64,000 nt of DNA from Desulfosoma caldarium (GTDB taxonomy: Bacteria; Desulfobacterota; Syntrophobacteria; Syntrophobacterales; DSM-9756). Below the pieces are notes generated by a model. That model had not been told where the DNA came from, ran no database searches, and was given only the letters and a program-made list of their open reading frames with translations. A program made the position numbers and the translations under genes. Where the stretch lies: assembly GCF_003751385.1 (NCBI RefSeq), contig NZ_RJVA01000013.1, forward strand, positions 409,900-473,899, given 5' to 3'. Shown in pieces: positions 1 through 8,633 of this stretch (the stretch's first letter is position 1; each line of letters opens with the position of its first letter).

Positions 1-2
1 AA

Positions 3-863
3 GCCTCGGATCCTTTGCCGTGGGATCATCTCAGTGCCGGAGTGCTCAAGAGCTACCTCTGGGCGGAATGGGAAAAAGCCCTGGCGGGGACGCGCACGGG
101 CGATTGCCGCTGGGAATCCTGTTCGGGCTGCGGCGCCTGTGACGGCAGCCACGTGACCCCTCGACTTCATAACACGGCTTTTGCTCCCGCCAACCCTGCG
201 CCTTCGTTGCAACGTGGGGCCGGCGAGGGGTTGTTCACGTACACCCTGCATTTTGCCAAGAAGGGTCGAGCCCGTTTTTTTGGCCAGCTGGAAGTGAATC
301 GCATCATGGAAAGAGCCGTGCGGCGCTCCGGGCTGCCCATGGCCTTTACGCAAGGGTATCATCCGCATGCCAAAATTTCCTTTCGCGAAGCCCTTCCCGT
401 GGGCATGGAAAGCGAAGCGGAGGAAGCGGACATTCAGTTGGAAAAAGCCGTGGCCGAAGAGGAAATCGCCGAGCGCCTCAATAAGGTTCTGCCTGAAGGG
501 TTTCGTGTTCTCCGTGTGCATCGCGCTCAGGAGGGAACCCGCAAGCCGTCCTCCTTTCGCGTCACCTACCGTCTTTCCGGTTTGACCGAAGAACTGGTGG
601 AAGCTATCATGGCTCGCTCCGCCGTGGGCGGACATCGACTTGTGCGAAAGAAAACCAAGAAAGGGCACCTTGAGGCGCGCTGCGCGGACGTATTGCTTTC
701 CGTACGGCGCCTCGACGCCACGAGTGTGGCCATGGAACTTCTGGAACGCCCCACAGCCCGCTTTCGACCTCAAAACGTGCTCGACGCCTTGTTGCGAGAA
801 GACGGCGTCACGTGCCGGGCGTACCGCATATGCAAGGTTTCCGTGGCTCCTTTAGAGGAATAG
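3..863 (+). CDS. Radical SAM protein with C-terminal TIGR03936 (DUF2344) domain, 5' truncated by window edge
   Basis: The frame is open to the left edge, so this is the 3' part of a longer gene. The first ~50 visible residues (PWDHLSAGV, then a CSGCGAC cluster) resemble the end of the TIGR03960 B12-binding radical SAM family. They are followed by a domain beginning near YTLHFAKKGRARFFGQLE, typical of the TIGR03936 radical-SAM-linked domain. In deltaproteobacteria the two are often fused and sit next to rng, as here with a 3-bp gap. Substrate and reaction are unknown; a role in RNA or ribosome metabolism is only suggested by the neighbour. The TTG at 15 is probably internal. Confidence 0.75.
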   Translation, partial: ASDPLPWDHLSAGVLKSYLWAEWEKALAGTRTGDCRWESCSGCGACDGSHVTPRLHNTAFAPANPAPSLQRGAGEGLFTYTLHFAKKGRARFFGQLEVNRIMERAVRRSGLPMAFTQGYHPHAKISFREALPVGMESEAEEADIQLEKAVAEEEIAERLNKVLPEGFRVLRVHRAQEGTRKPSSFRVTYRLSGLTEELVEAIMARSAVGGHRLVRKKTKKGHLEARCADVLLSVRRLDATSVAMELLERPTARFRPQNVLDALLREDGVTCRAYRICKVSVAPLEE

Positions 864-866
864 ACG

Positions 867-2423
867 ATGGCTGCGGAATTAATCATCAATGCCGACTTTT
901 ACGAAACTCGGGTCGCCTTGGTGGAAAACGGCCAGGTGGCAGAGCTTTACATCGAAAGAGCCTCCGACGAAGGCATTGCCGGCAACATCTACAAGGGGCG
1001 CGTGGTGCGGGTGCTTCCCGGCATGCAGGCCGCATTTGTGGACATCGGCCTGGAAAAGGCGGCCTTTCTGTATGTTAGCGATGTGCACCATCCGCTGATG
1101 GAAGTGGACCAGATTTTTCAGGAAGTCGCCCCGCAGGAGGAAGAAAGCCAAAAAGTTGTGCTACATGAAGAAGCCGGAGATCCCGAGCCGTACATGGACG
1201 ACAGGGAACTTCCGGACCTGCCCATCGAGGACCGGTTGCGGGAAGGGCAGGAAATACTGGTGCAGGTGGCCAAGGAACCTCTTGGAAACAAGGGTGCGAG
1301 AATCACGACCCACGTGACCCTGCCGGGACGCAACCTGGTGCTCATGCCCCTCATGGACCATGTGGGAGTGTCCCGTCGCATCGAAGACGAGAAGGAACGC
1401 AAGCGCCTCAGGGACCTGGTTTTGGAAATCAAGCCGGCCCACTGCGGTTTCATCGTACGCACGGCCGCCGAAGGTGAAGATGCGGAGAAGATTCAGGCGG
1501 AAATGGAATTTCTGCTGAAACTCTGGCAGAACATTCAGCGCCGTTCCGAAAACGCTCCGGTTCCCTCCCTGGTGCACCGGGATTTGGACATCACCCTGAG
1601 GGCGGTTCGGGATCTTTTCACCAAGGAGGTGGACCGCCTCGTTATCGATAATCCCCAAGAATACAAGAAGGTGCTGCAGTTTACGGAAACCTTTTTGCCG
1701 TCCCTGAAAAACGGTGTGGAACTGTACGAGGGTGCCGAACCCATTTTTGATGCCTACGGTATCGAAATGGAAGTGCAACGGGCCTTGAGCAAGAAGGTGT
1801 GGCTGAAATCCGGTGGCTACATCGTCATTGAAACCACGGAAGCCCTCACGGCCATCGATGTCAACACGGGGCGCTATGTGGGCAAACGCAACCTGGAAGA
1901 AACCATTCTCAAGACCAACCTGGAAGCCGTCAAGGAAATCGCCTGCCAGCTCAGGCTTCGCAACCTCGGGGGGATCATCATCATCGATTTCATCGACATG
2001 GAAAAGGAAGCCGACCGAGAAAAGGTGTTCAATGCCCTCAAACAAGCGGTGCGCAAGGACAAGAGCAAAACCAACATTTTGCGCATGTCGGAACTGGGCC
2101 TTATCGAGATGACGCGCAAGCGAACGCGAGAGAGCATTGGGCGAACCCTGTGCGAGCCGTGTTTTTATTGCGAGGGCCATGGGCAGCTCAAATCCACGCA
2201 GACCCTGTGCTACGAAATTTTAAGGGAGATTCAAAGGGAACAAAGAGATCTCTTTGGTCGAAACGTGCTCATTCAGGTGCATCCTCGCGTGGCGGCCAGG
2301 CTGCTGGACGAAGAGCGGGCGGCTTTGGAGAGGCTGGAGGAGGCGCTGCACGCGTGTTTCCACGTTCAGGGGGAACGCACCTTTCATGTGGAGCAATATG
2401 AAATCACGGTGGAAGAAAACTGA
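867..2423 (+). CDS. rng: Ribonuclease E/G family endoribonuclease
   Basis: A 518-residue single-strand-specific endoribonuclease for mRNA turnover and rRNA 5' processing. The order is that of the RNase E/G catalytic core: an N-terminal segment, an S1-like region from about residue 38 (GNIYKGRVVRVLPGMQAAFVDIG) containing an acidic insert, then the DNase I-like domain. Mg-binding aspartates are visible at D331 (TAIDVNTG) and D374 (IIIIDFID). Their 43-residue spacing is that of E. coli RNase E D303/D346. The Zn-link is CEPCFYC near residue 430. No long C-terminal scaffold is present, so it is G-like in length. It lies 3 bp after the radical SAM-linked gene and is probably co-transcribed with it. 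Confidence 0.93.
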   Translation: MAAELIINADFYETRVALVENGQVAELYIERASDEGIAGNIYKGRVVRVLPGMQAAFVDIGLEKAAFLYVSDVHHPLMEVDQIFQEVAPQEEESQKVVLHEEAGDPEPYMDDRELPDLPIEDRLREGQEILVQVAKEPLGNKGARITTHVTLPGRNLVLMPLMDHVGVSRRIEDEKERKRLRDLVLEIKPAHCGFIVRTAAEGEDAEKIQAEMEFLLKLWQNIQRRSENAPVPSLVHRDLDITLRAVRDLFTKEVDRLVIDNPQEYKKVLQFTETFLPSLKNGVELYEGAEPIFDAYGIEMEVQRALSKKVWLKSGGYIVIETTEALTAIDVNTGRYVGKRNLEETILKTNLEAVKEIACQLRLRNLGGIIIIDFIDMEKEADREKVFNALKQAVRKDKSKTNILRMSELGLIEMTRKRTRESIGRTLCEPCFYCEGHGQLKSTQTLCYEILREIQREQRDLFGRNVLIQVHPRVAARLLDEERAALERLEEALHACFHVQGERTFHVEQYEITVEEN

Positions 2424-2576
2424 CGGCCACGACGGGCGACAGCCTCACTCGGTGCGGACACCCTGTTTGCTTGGGCGACTCGGGCGGCGCACCGGCCGTG
2501 GAAGAGGATTTTGCCCTGCGGCAGTCTGCTTCCAGCGAATTTGGACGGGGTGGCGCGGTCTTTTGAGGGTGTGTTC

Positions 2577-4355
2577 GTGGTGAGGCGACTGGCTGGAATC
2601 CGCGGTGCCCTGGAACGCAACAAGACGCTGCGCTATGTGGTCTACAGCGGCGTTGTCGGTGTGGTCAGCGGACTTGGTGCCTGCCTTTTCTTTGTTCTCT
2701 TGGAATGGGGCAAGTATTTCTTTCTGGAATACCTGGCGGGTTATCCCCTGAGCAAACCCGGGGGAGAGCAACTGGTTGCCCTGGAGCGCTCCCCGGTCTT
2801 TCGCCGATGGATGCTTCTTGTGCTGCCCGCTTTTGGAGGTCTTCTGACGGGATTTTTGGTCCATCGGTACGCGCCGGAAGCCGAAGGGCACGGAACAGAC
2901 GCCCTCATCGACGCCTTTCACAACAAAAACGGCATCATTCGAACACGCGTGCCTTACATCAAGGGGCTGGCCTCCATCATTACCCTGTCCACCGGAGGCA
3001 GTGCCGGGCGCGAAGGGCCCATTGCGCAAATCGGCGCCGGTTTCGGTTCATGGGTGGCGCGCCTGTTGCGCATGAATGTTCGGGAGCGGCGCCTGATGCT
3101 TTTGGCCGGGTGCGCCGCGGGGCTTGGTGCCATTTTTCGAGCTCCGTTGGGGGGTGCCCTAACGGCCATTGAAGTGCTTTACCGGGAAGATTTTGAAACG
3201 GAAGGCATTATTTTGTGCATCATGTCTTCCGTCATTGCCAATGCCATTTTCATCAGCATCTTTGGACAGCGCCCCATCTTTGACATTCCGCCCATTCACT
3301 TCGCCAACCCCGTGGAACTGCTCTTCTACGCTGGGCTGGGGCTCGTGTGTGTGCCCTTTGGATTCACTTATGTCAAGGTGTTCTACGGTATGCGGGATTA
3401 TTTCTTTCGAAGGCTTCCTTTGAAAAAAGCTCTTGTGCCCACGGTGGGGGGGCTCATGGTGGGACTGATCGCCTATTGGCGCCCGGAGGTGATGAGCGGT
3501 GGGTACGGCACCATTCAAAAGGCCCTCATGGGCACCCTGCCCGTATCCTTGATGCTCAGCCTTGCCGTGCTGAAAATCTTTGCCACCGCCTTCACCATTT
3601 CTTCCGGCGGTAGCGGAGGGGTTTTTGGACCTTCTCTTTTTATCGGGGCCATGCTGGGCGGAGCGGTAGGACAGATCTCCTGCGGGCTCTTTCCCCAGTG
3701 GGTCGGTAATTCCGGCGCTTTTGCCCTGGTCGGCATGGGCGCCTTTTTCGGTGGAGTGGCCAAGGCACCCATCGGCGCCCTGCTCATGGTCTGCGAGATG
3801 ACCGGAGGCTATGGCTTGGTGGTTCCCTTGATGTTTGCCTCTGTGATCGCCGTATTGTGTTCCCAAGGCTGGTCCTTGTATGAGAAACAAGTGCTGAACA
3901 AGTTTCATTCGCCCGCCCATCGAACCGACATGGTCTTGAACGTTTTGGAGAATGTGAAGGTGCGCGACGTCTACGACCCGACCCTGCCGGTGACCAGCCT
4001 TCCGCAGGATATGACCTTACGGGAACTCAAACGCTTTATGGTCCATACGCGGGAATCCTTTTTCCCCGTGGTGGACGACCGGTTTCATCTCAAGGGCATC
4101 CTGTCGCTTCAGGACGTGCGCTCGGTGCTTTTTGAAGATTCCGTGGCCGAACTACTGGTGGTGGGCGAATTGGCGTCGCCTCCGGTGAGCGTGCGGCCCG
4201 ATATAAGCCTTTACGAAGCGCTCATGAAGTTTCTCAGCTCGGGCTACGGCCAAATACCCGTGGAAGAAAGAGATCTGGGGGTTGTGGGCATGCTTCGCCT
4301 GGAAGAACTCATGCATGCTTATCATCAGGAAATTCAGAGACTGCGCGAAGATTAG
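2577..4355 (+). CDS. ClC family chloride channel/antiporter with C-terminal CBS pair
   Basis: About 592 residues in the inner membrane, with ten or more hydrophobic segments followed by two CBS domains (roughly residues 450-590). ClC selectivity and gating motifs are visible: GGSAGREGP with the gating glutamate near residue 146, [13 protein letters not shown], and [16 protein letters not shown]. The gating Glu is retained, which fits either a Cl-/H+ exchanger or a channel. The CBS pair probably senses nucleotides. Start choice: GTG at 2577 has a GAGG 7 nt upstream; GTGs at 2571 and 2580 and a TTG at 2511 are also in frame. It stands alone between rng and hemL. Confidence 0.9.
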   Translation: MVRRLAGIRGALERNKTLRYVVYSGVVGVVSGLGACLFFVLLEWGKYFFLEYLAGYPLSKPGGEQLVALERSPVFRRWMLLVLPAFGGLLTGFLVHRYAPEAEGHGTDALIDAFHNKNGIIRTRVPYIKGLASIITLSTGGSAGREGPIAQIGAGFGSWVARLLRMNVRERRLMLLAGCAAGLGAIFRAPLGGALTAIEVLYREDFETEGIILCIMSSVIANAIFISIFGQRPIFDIPPIHFANPVELLFYAGLGLVCVPFGFTYVKVFYGMRDYFFRRLPLKKALVPTVGGLMVGLIAYWRPEVMSGGYGTIQKALMGTLPVSLMLSLAVLKIFATAFTISSGGSGGVFGPSLFIGAMLGGAVGQISCGLFPQWVGNSGAFALVGMGAFFGGVAKAPIGALLMVCEMTGGYGLVVPLMFASVIAVLCSQGWSLYEKQVLNKFHSPAHRTDMVLNVLENVKVRDVYDPTLPVTSLPQDMTLRELKRFMVHTRESFFPVVDDRFHLKGILSLQDVRSVLFEDSVAELLVVGELASPPVSVRPDISLYEALMKFLSSGYGQIPVEERDLGVVGMLRLEELMHAYHQEIQRLRED

Positions 4356-4380
4356 CCGCGTGGACATGGAGGAGGCCGGC

Positions 4381-5688
4381 ATGGTACCGAACACCATATC
4401 GGAAAGGCTCTTTCATCGGGCTCAAGCCGTCATTCCTGGAGGGGTCAACAGTCCGGTGCGCTCCTGCCGTTCCGTGGGGACGACCCCCTTTTTTGTGAAA
4501 AGGGCTTTGGGGTGCCGTTTGGAAGACGAAGATGGCCGTATTTACCTGGATTATGTGGGGTCCTGGGGGCCTTTGATCCTCGGCCATGCCCATCCTCGAG
4601 TGGTTGAGGCCGTGCGTTTCGCCGCCACACAGGGCACGTCCTATGGGATTCCGTGCCGGATGGAAGTGGAACTGGCGGAAAAGGTGGTTTCCATGGTGCC
4701 GTCCATGGAGATGGTGCGCATGGTCAATTCTGGCACCGAAGCCACCATGAGCGCCATTCGGCTGGCTCGAGGCTACACCGGTCGGCCAAAGGTCATCAAA
4801 TTTGACGGCTGCTACCACGGCCACAGCGATGGCTTGCTGGTGAAAGGGGGATCGGGCCTGGCCACCCTGGGTATTCCCGGCAGTCCCGGAGTGCCGCCGG
4901 AGGTGGTGGCTCACACTCTGTCACTGCCCTACAATGACTTGGATGCTGTAGAAACGGCCTTGAAGGCCTACGGAGAAACGGTGGCGTGCATCATCGTGGA
5001 ACCTGTGGCGGGGAACATGGGCACCGTGATCCCCAAGCCTGAGTTCCTGCCGGGACTGCGGCGCCTATGCGATACCTATGGCAGCCTGCTCATCTTTGAT
5101 GAAGTCATTACTGGCTTTCGGCTAGCACCCGGTGGCGCTCAAGAACGCTTCGCGGTGCGACCTGACCTCACCTGCCTTGGAAAAATCATCGGAGGCGGAC
5201 TGCCCGTAGGGGCTTACGGAGGTCGCCGGGATATTATGGAAAAGGTGGCGCCCTTAGGCGATGTCTACCAGGCCGGCACCCTTTCGGGGAACCCCCTGGC
5301 CATGGCGGCCGGTTTCGCTATGCTACAGGAACTTAGTGAACCGGGAATCTACGAGTCGTTGGAAAAAAAAGGCGAAGCCCTGGAAGCCGGGCTTCGAGAA
5401 GCCGCCCGCCTTGCCGATGTACCGCTCACTATCAACCGTATTGGATCCATGGGCACCGCCTTTTTTACCGACAAGGAAGTCTCGGACTTCGCCTCGGCGT
5501 TGCAGGCCAACACTGCCGCTTACGGCGTCTTTTACAGGGAAATGCTCGCTCGAGGTGTCTACCTGGCTCCATCTCAGTTCGAAAGCTTTTTTGTGAGCAC
5601 GGCCCATGACCGAGAAGATCTGGATCGAACGGCCCAAGCGGCTTTGGAATCGCTTCGCGTGGTGAAAACCGTGGCAGGATCATGTTAG
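4381..5688 (+). CDS. hemL: Glutamate-1-semialdehyde 2,1-aminomutase
   Basis: A PLP enzyme that converts glutamate-1-semialdehyde to 5-aminolevulinate, the second step of the C5 tetrapyrrole pathway; it pairs with hemA at 20534-21838. The 435-residue length is normal for the family. Visible motifs are [11 protein letters not shown] at the N-terminus, [34 protein letters not shown] and [17 protein letters not shown], with PLP lysine K268. ATG 4381 is preferred because GGAGGAGG lies just upstream; an in-frame ATG at 4366 would add five residues. Tetrapyrroles here serve both heme and siroheme of sulfite reductase. Confidence 0.96.
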   Translation: MVPNTISERLFHRAQAVIPGGVNSPVRSCRSVGTTPFFVKRALGCRLEDEDGRIYLDYVGSWGPLILGHAHPRVVEAVRFAATQGTSYGIPCRMEVELAEKVVSMVPSMEMVRMVNSGTEATMSAIRLARGYTGRPKVIKFDGCYHGHSDGLLVKGGSGLATLGIPGSPGVPPEVVAHTLSLPYNDLDAVETALKAYGETVACIIVEPVAGNMGTVIPKPEFLPGLRRLCDTYGSLLIFDEVITGFRLAPGGAQERFAVRPDLTCLGKIIGGGLPVGAYGGRRDIMEKVAPLGDVYQAGTLSGNPLAMAAGFAMLQELSEPGIYESLEKKGEALEAGLREAARLADVPLTINRIGSMGTAFFTDKEVSDFASALQANTAAYGVFYREMLARGVYLAPSQFESFFVSTAHDREDLDRTAQAALESLRVVKTVAGSC

Positions 5689-5805
5689 GCAGCGCACGAA
5701 AGCCAAGAGCCAAGGGAGAAGACAAAAAAGACGGTGTGAAAAATGGCGTTGACTTGGAGTGGGCCCTATGCTAGGTAGTGTGTGATATTTTACACGAAGT
5801 GGCCG

Positions 5806-6039
5806 ATGAAAGAAGAGACGAAAAAATACCTCAAGCAGGTAGGATTGGCGAGCACCATAGGGTTTTCGGTGGCTTTCGCCATTTTTATCGGCGTGGCAAT
5901 CGGCTACTGGTTGGATTCCAGCTTTGGAACCTTCCCATGGGTCACGCTGGTTTTCTTGGTCATGGGAATCATCGCGGGCTTTCGCAATTACATGCGGTTC
6001 ATGCGAAGGCAGCAGCGTCAAGATCAGCGCACACCGTAA
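5806..6039 (+). CDS. atpZ: AtpZ/AtpI family F0 accessory membrane protein
   Basis: A small 77-residue membrane protein of the ATPase_gene1 type (PF09527), with two hydrophobic helices (about residues 15-37 and 44-63) around a GYWLDSSFGTFPW hairpin and a basic tail. It is the first gene of the F0 cluster. Relatives act in F-ATPase assembly and possibly Mg/Ca transport. ATG 5806 fits the family; a GTG at 5782 is upstream in frame. No strong ribosome-binding site is visible. Confidence 0.75.
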   Translation: MKEETKKYLKQVGLASTIGFSVAFAIFIGVAIGYWLDSSFGTFPWVTLVFLVMGIIAGFRNYMRFMRRQQRQDQRTP

Positions 6040-6046
6040 GGGCTTC

Positions 6047-6445
6047 GTGGGCATACTGCTGAGCGATGCAAAGCTTATTCGGCGCATTCAGCTAGTGAAT
6101 GTGATTCTTCTCTTAAGTGCCGTGGTGGCCGCGGCGCTGTTCTTTTCCCTTCGAGAAGCCCTGGGCGTGATGGTGGGAGGCGCGACGGTGACGGTCAGTT
6201 TTCAGGTGATGAAGTGGCAGATGGGCCGCGCTTTTGGTCACCCACAGCGACCGCCGTCCAAGGGAGTGCTTTTCACCAAGTACTACCTGAGATTTCTCGG
6301 CACCATATTCGTGGTTTTTACGGTGCTCTATTACGGATGGGCGGATCCGCCGGCTTTTCTGGCGGGGTTGTCGGTGGTGATGGTCAGCATCGTACTGGTG
6401 GCCATAGTGGAAGCCGTAAAAATGGTCATGAGGGGAGAGGGGTAA
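6047..6445 (+). CDS. atpI: ATP synthase subunit I (AtpI)
   Basis: About 132 residues with four predicted hydrophobic segments, of the ATP-synt_I type (PF03899). It is placed directly between atpZ and atpB, where this chaperone for c-ring assembly is normally found. The probable start is GTG 6047 with AAGGG just upstream; the frame is open further 5' but overlaps atpZ. The identification rests on position, size and membrane pattern more than on a catalytic motif. Confidence 0.7.
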   Translation: MGILLSDAKLIRRIQLVNVILLLSAVVAAALFFSLREALGVMVGGATVTVSFQVMKWQMGRAFGHPQRPPSKGVLFTKYYLRFLGTIFVVFTVLYYGWADPPAFLAGLSVVMVSIVLVAIVEAVKMVMRGEG

Positions 6446-6448
6446 AAT

Positions 6449-7171
6449 ATGGAACATCCGGTCTTGTTTCTCAGCATTCTGTTGGAGAAGCTGGGACTTC
6501 CCATCGTCCACAGCGCCGATGAGGCTCACACTTTTTTACAAAAATTGCTTCTGCCCCATGTGGTCTACACCTGGGTGGTGGCCGCCGTTTTGCTCATTTT
6601 GGCCAAGCTGGCCGTGAGCCGATTGGAGCTGGTGCCGTCGGGAGGGCAGAATTTTTTTGAAATGGTCCTCACGGGCATCGAAGACTTCATGGTGGGCATC
6701 ACAGGGGAAGAGGGGCGTTTTGCCTTTCCGCTCATCGCCACGCTGGGCTTCTTCATTCTTTTAAGCAATTACATGGGTATGGTCCCCGGCTTCTTTTCGC
6801 CCACCGCCAACATTAACACCACGGCCGCCTGCGCGCTTATCGTTGTGACGTACACGCACGTGATTGGCGTGAAGTTTCACGGGGTCAAGTACATCAAGCA
6901 TTTCATGGGCTCCGTCTGGTGGTTGACCCCTCTCATCTTCCCTATCGAACTCATTGGCCACACGGCGCGGGTGCTCAGCCTGTCCATCCGTCTCTTCGGA
7001 AACATCTTTGGTGAGGAATTGGTGCTGGCCATTCTGTTCTTACTGGCCGGGCTGTATCTGGCACCCCTGCCCATCATGTTCTTGGGGCTCTTTACCGGCT
7101 TTGTGCAGGCATTCATCTTTTGCCTGCTGTCGTGCATGTACTTTGCGGGCGCCATTGAAGAGGCGCACTAG
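6449..7171 (+). CDS. atpB: F0F1 ATP synthase subunit a
   Basis: A 240-residue polytopic subunit forming the ion half-channels of the F0 stator. The essential stator arginine lies in the conserved LSLSIRLFGNIFGEE segment of helix 4. The C-terminal GLFTGFVQAFIFCLLSCMYF matches the family's last helices. It starts 3 bp after atpI, so the genes are translationally linked. The other F0/F1 genes (b, delta, alpha, gamma, beta, epsilon) are not in this window, so the ATP synthase is split over at least two loci. Confidence 0.95.
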   Translation: MEHPVLFLSILLEKLGLPIVHSADEAHTFLQKLLLPHVVYTWVVAAVLLILAKLAVSRLELVPSGGQNFFEMVLTGIEDFMVGITGEEGRFAFPLIATLGFFILLSNYMGMVPGFFSPTANINTTAACALIVVTYTHVIGVKFHGVKYIKHFMGSVWWLTPLIFPIELIGHTARVLSLSIRLFGNIFGEELVLAILFLLAGLYLAPLPIMFLGLFTGFVQAFIFCLLSCMYFAGAIEEAH

Positions 7172-7359
7172 CAGCAGCGTGTTTGAGAAAGTTTTTTTGG
7201 AGGAAGGCTCAGGCCGCGAATCTGTCATTGCCTCTTGTGGTGCTCGGCCGCACGGACGTGCACAGGCGACAGAGTCTAACTCGCAAGGCATCTCAAGGCG
7301 GTTTCGGTTGGAGGAAAGGCCGCAATTAATTTAATTCCCAATCCAAGGAGGTTGTATCT

Positions 7360-7728
7360 ATGTCTAGGAAAGTAGGGTTCTTCACGACGCTGTTGGTTCT
7401 CGGGTTGACCACGTTAGCCATGGCTGCGGAGGCGGGATCTGCCGAAAAGGTGGAGGGCCTTCGGTTCTTCATGTATTCGGCCATAGCCGCTGGTTTCGGA
7501 ATCGCTATCGCTGCTTTTGGCACGGGCTTAGCCCAGGGCATCGCCATTAAGAGCTCCGTGGAAGGCGTGGCTCGAAACCCGGAAGCCTCCGGGAAGATCA
7601 CCGTGACCATGATGATCGGTTTGGCCATGATCGAGTCGCTGTGTATTTACGCTCTGGTCATCGCCCTGATCCTCATCTACGCCAACCCGGTCTCCAAGCT
7701 CATTCAAGGCTTCGTGGGTATGGCCTAA
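7360..7728 (+). CDS. atpE: F0F1 ATP synthase subunit c with N-terminal signal-like extension
   Basis: A 122-residue c-ring proteolipid. Two transmembrane helices flank the ARNPEA loop; the ion-binding carboxylate is E92 in helix 2 (MIESLCIY). Residues 1-23 form an extra hydrophobic signal-like segment (ends LAMAAEA) absent from the standard ~80-residue subunit. Most Na+-type ligands are present: Q59 in helix 1, then E92, S93 and Y97; the position of Thr67 in Ilyobacter tartaricus is Leu94 here. A strong AAGGAGG precedes the start. A 188-bp gap separates it from atpB. Confidence 0.95.
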   Translation: MSRKVGFFTTLLVLGLTTLAMAAEAGSAEKVEGLRFFMYSAIAAGFGIAIAAFGTGLAQGIAIKSSVEGVARNPEASGKITVTMMIGLAMIESLCIYALVIALILIYANPVSKLIQGFVGMA

Positions 7729-7772
7729 TAAACGGCGAGGTGTCAGGCATTTCGAGAAGGCCGAACCCAAGG

Positions 7773-7806
7773 GGAATCGAAGAGGGGCATGCCCCTCTTC
7801 GATTCC
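7773..7806. repeat. 34-bp perfect palindrome between atpE and rex
   Basis: The arms around 7773-7789 and 7790-7806 are perfect inverted copies centred on GGGGCATGCCCC, with no mismatch. As RNA it would form a very stable hairpin about 45 nt after the atpE stop. No T-run follows, so it is not a classic intrinsic terminator. It could stabilise the atpE mRNA 3' end, terminate with Rho, or be a dyad for a DNA-binding protein upstream of rex. Confidence 0.7.
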
Positions 7807-7947
7807 AGGCCCTAAACGGGCGGGGAGGCCTTCTTTTGACGCAACCCATGTGAAGCGTGGCACAACACCGTGGCGAGGGGTGCAGGCATGCACAAGGGCG
7901 TGGCGTGCATGGATCCGTAGCATCAACGGCTACATGAGGGGCGAAGG

Positions 7948-8580
7948 ATGAAATTTGCCAAAATCCCCATGGCGACCATCAACCGATTGTCCATTTACGT
8001 ACGGACTCTACAGGAACTCCTGGAAGGGGATGTGGACGTCATTTCCTCGGAACGCCTGGCCAAGCAGTGCGGCGTCAATCCCGCCCAAATTCGCAAGGAC
8101 CTGGCCTACTTTGGAGAATTCGGGGTTCGCGGCGTTGGGTATCATGTGGCGGATTTGGTCAATCAGATCAAGGAAATATTGGGACTCAACCGTACGTGGA
8201 ACCTGGCCATGGTGGGCCTGGGCAACATTGGCTCGTCCATGGTGCGGCATGGAAACTTCGTCAAGCACGGCTACATCTTTACGGCGGCCTTTGACGTGGA
8301 TCCCCAGAAAGTGGGCAAGAAGCTTCCCAACGGCCTCATCGTCAACCACGTGGACGAATTGGAAGACGTGGTGCGGGAGCGGGATGTGCACATTGGGGTC
8401 ATTGCCACGCCGGCCAGTGCGGCGCAAAGTGTGGCCAACCAACTCATTCTTGCCGGCATCAACGGTATTCTCAATTTCGCTCCGGTGCAGATTCAGGTGC
8501 CAGATTGTTGTCACGTGGAAAACGTGGATTTCACCATCAAACTGGACTGCATCGCCTACCACCTGTCTTCGGGCGTTTGA
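7948..8580 (+). CDS. rex: Redox-sensing transcriptional repressor Rex
   Basis: A 210-residue NAD+/NADH-responsive repressor. The N-terminal winged helix (about residues 5-80) shows SSERLAKQCGVNPAQIRKDL and FGEFGVRGVGY. The Rossmann domain has MVGLGNIGSS and FDVDPQKVGKKL, with INFAPV-like and domain-swap C-terminal motifs (NVDFTIKLD). Rex normally binds TTGTGA-type dyads when NADH is low; in Desulfovibrio it controls energy genes including sat (established knowledge). I see no clear Rex operator upstream of sat here. An AAGG just upstream supports the ATG. Confidence 0.93.
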   Translation: MKFAKIPMATINRLSIYVRTLQELLEGDVDVISSERLAKQCGVNPAQIRKDLAYFGEFGVRGVGYHVADLVNQIKEILGLNRTWNLAMVGLGNIGSSMVRHGNFVKHGYIFTAAFDVDPQKVGKKLPNGLIVNHVDELEDVVRERDVHIGVIATPASAAQSVANQLILAGINGILNFAPVQIQVPDCCHVENVDFTIKLDCIAYHLSSGV

Positions 8581-8633
8581 GAAAAACACCCGAGGCTTCT
8601 CTCTTCTCCTGCCGTCATTGTGACCTTGGACTG

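Noticed and set aside
1161..2180. Long reverse-strand open frame within rng
   Set aside because: It is a codon-bias shadow of a clear RNase E/G gene; no protein family signal.
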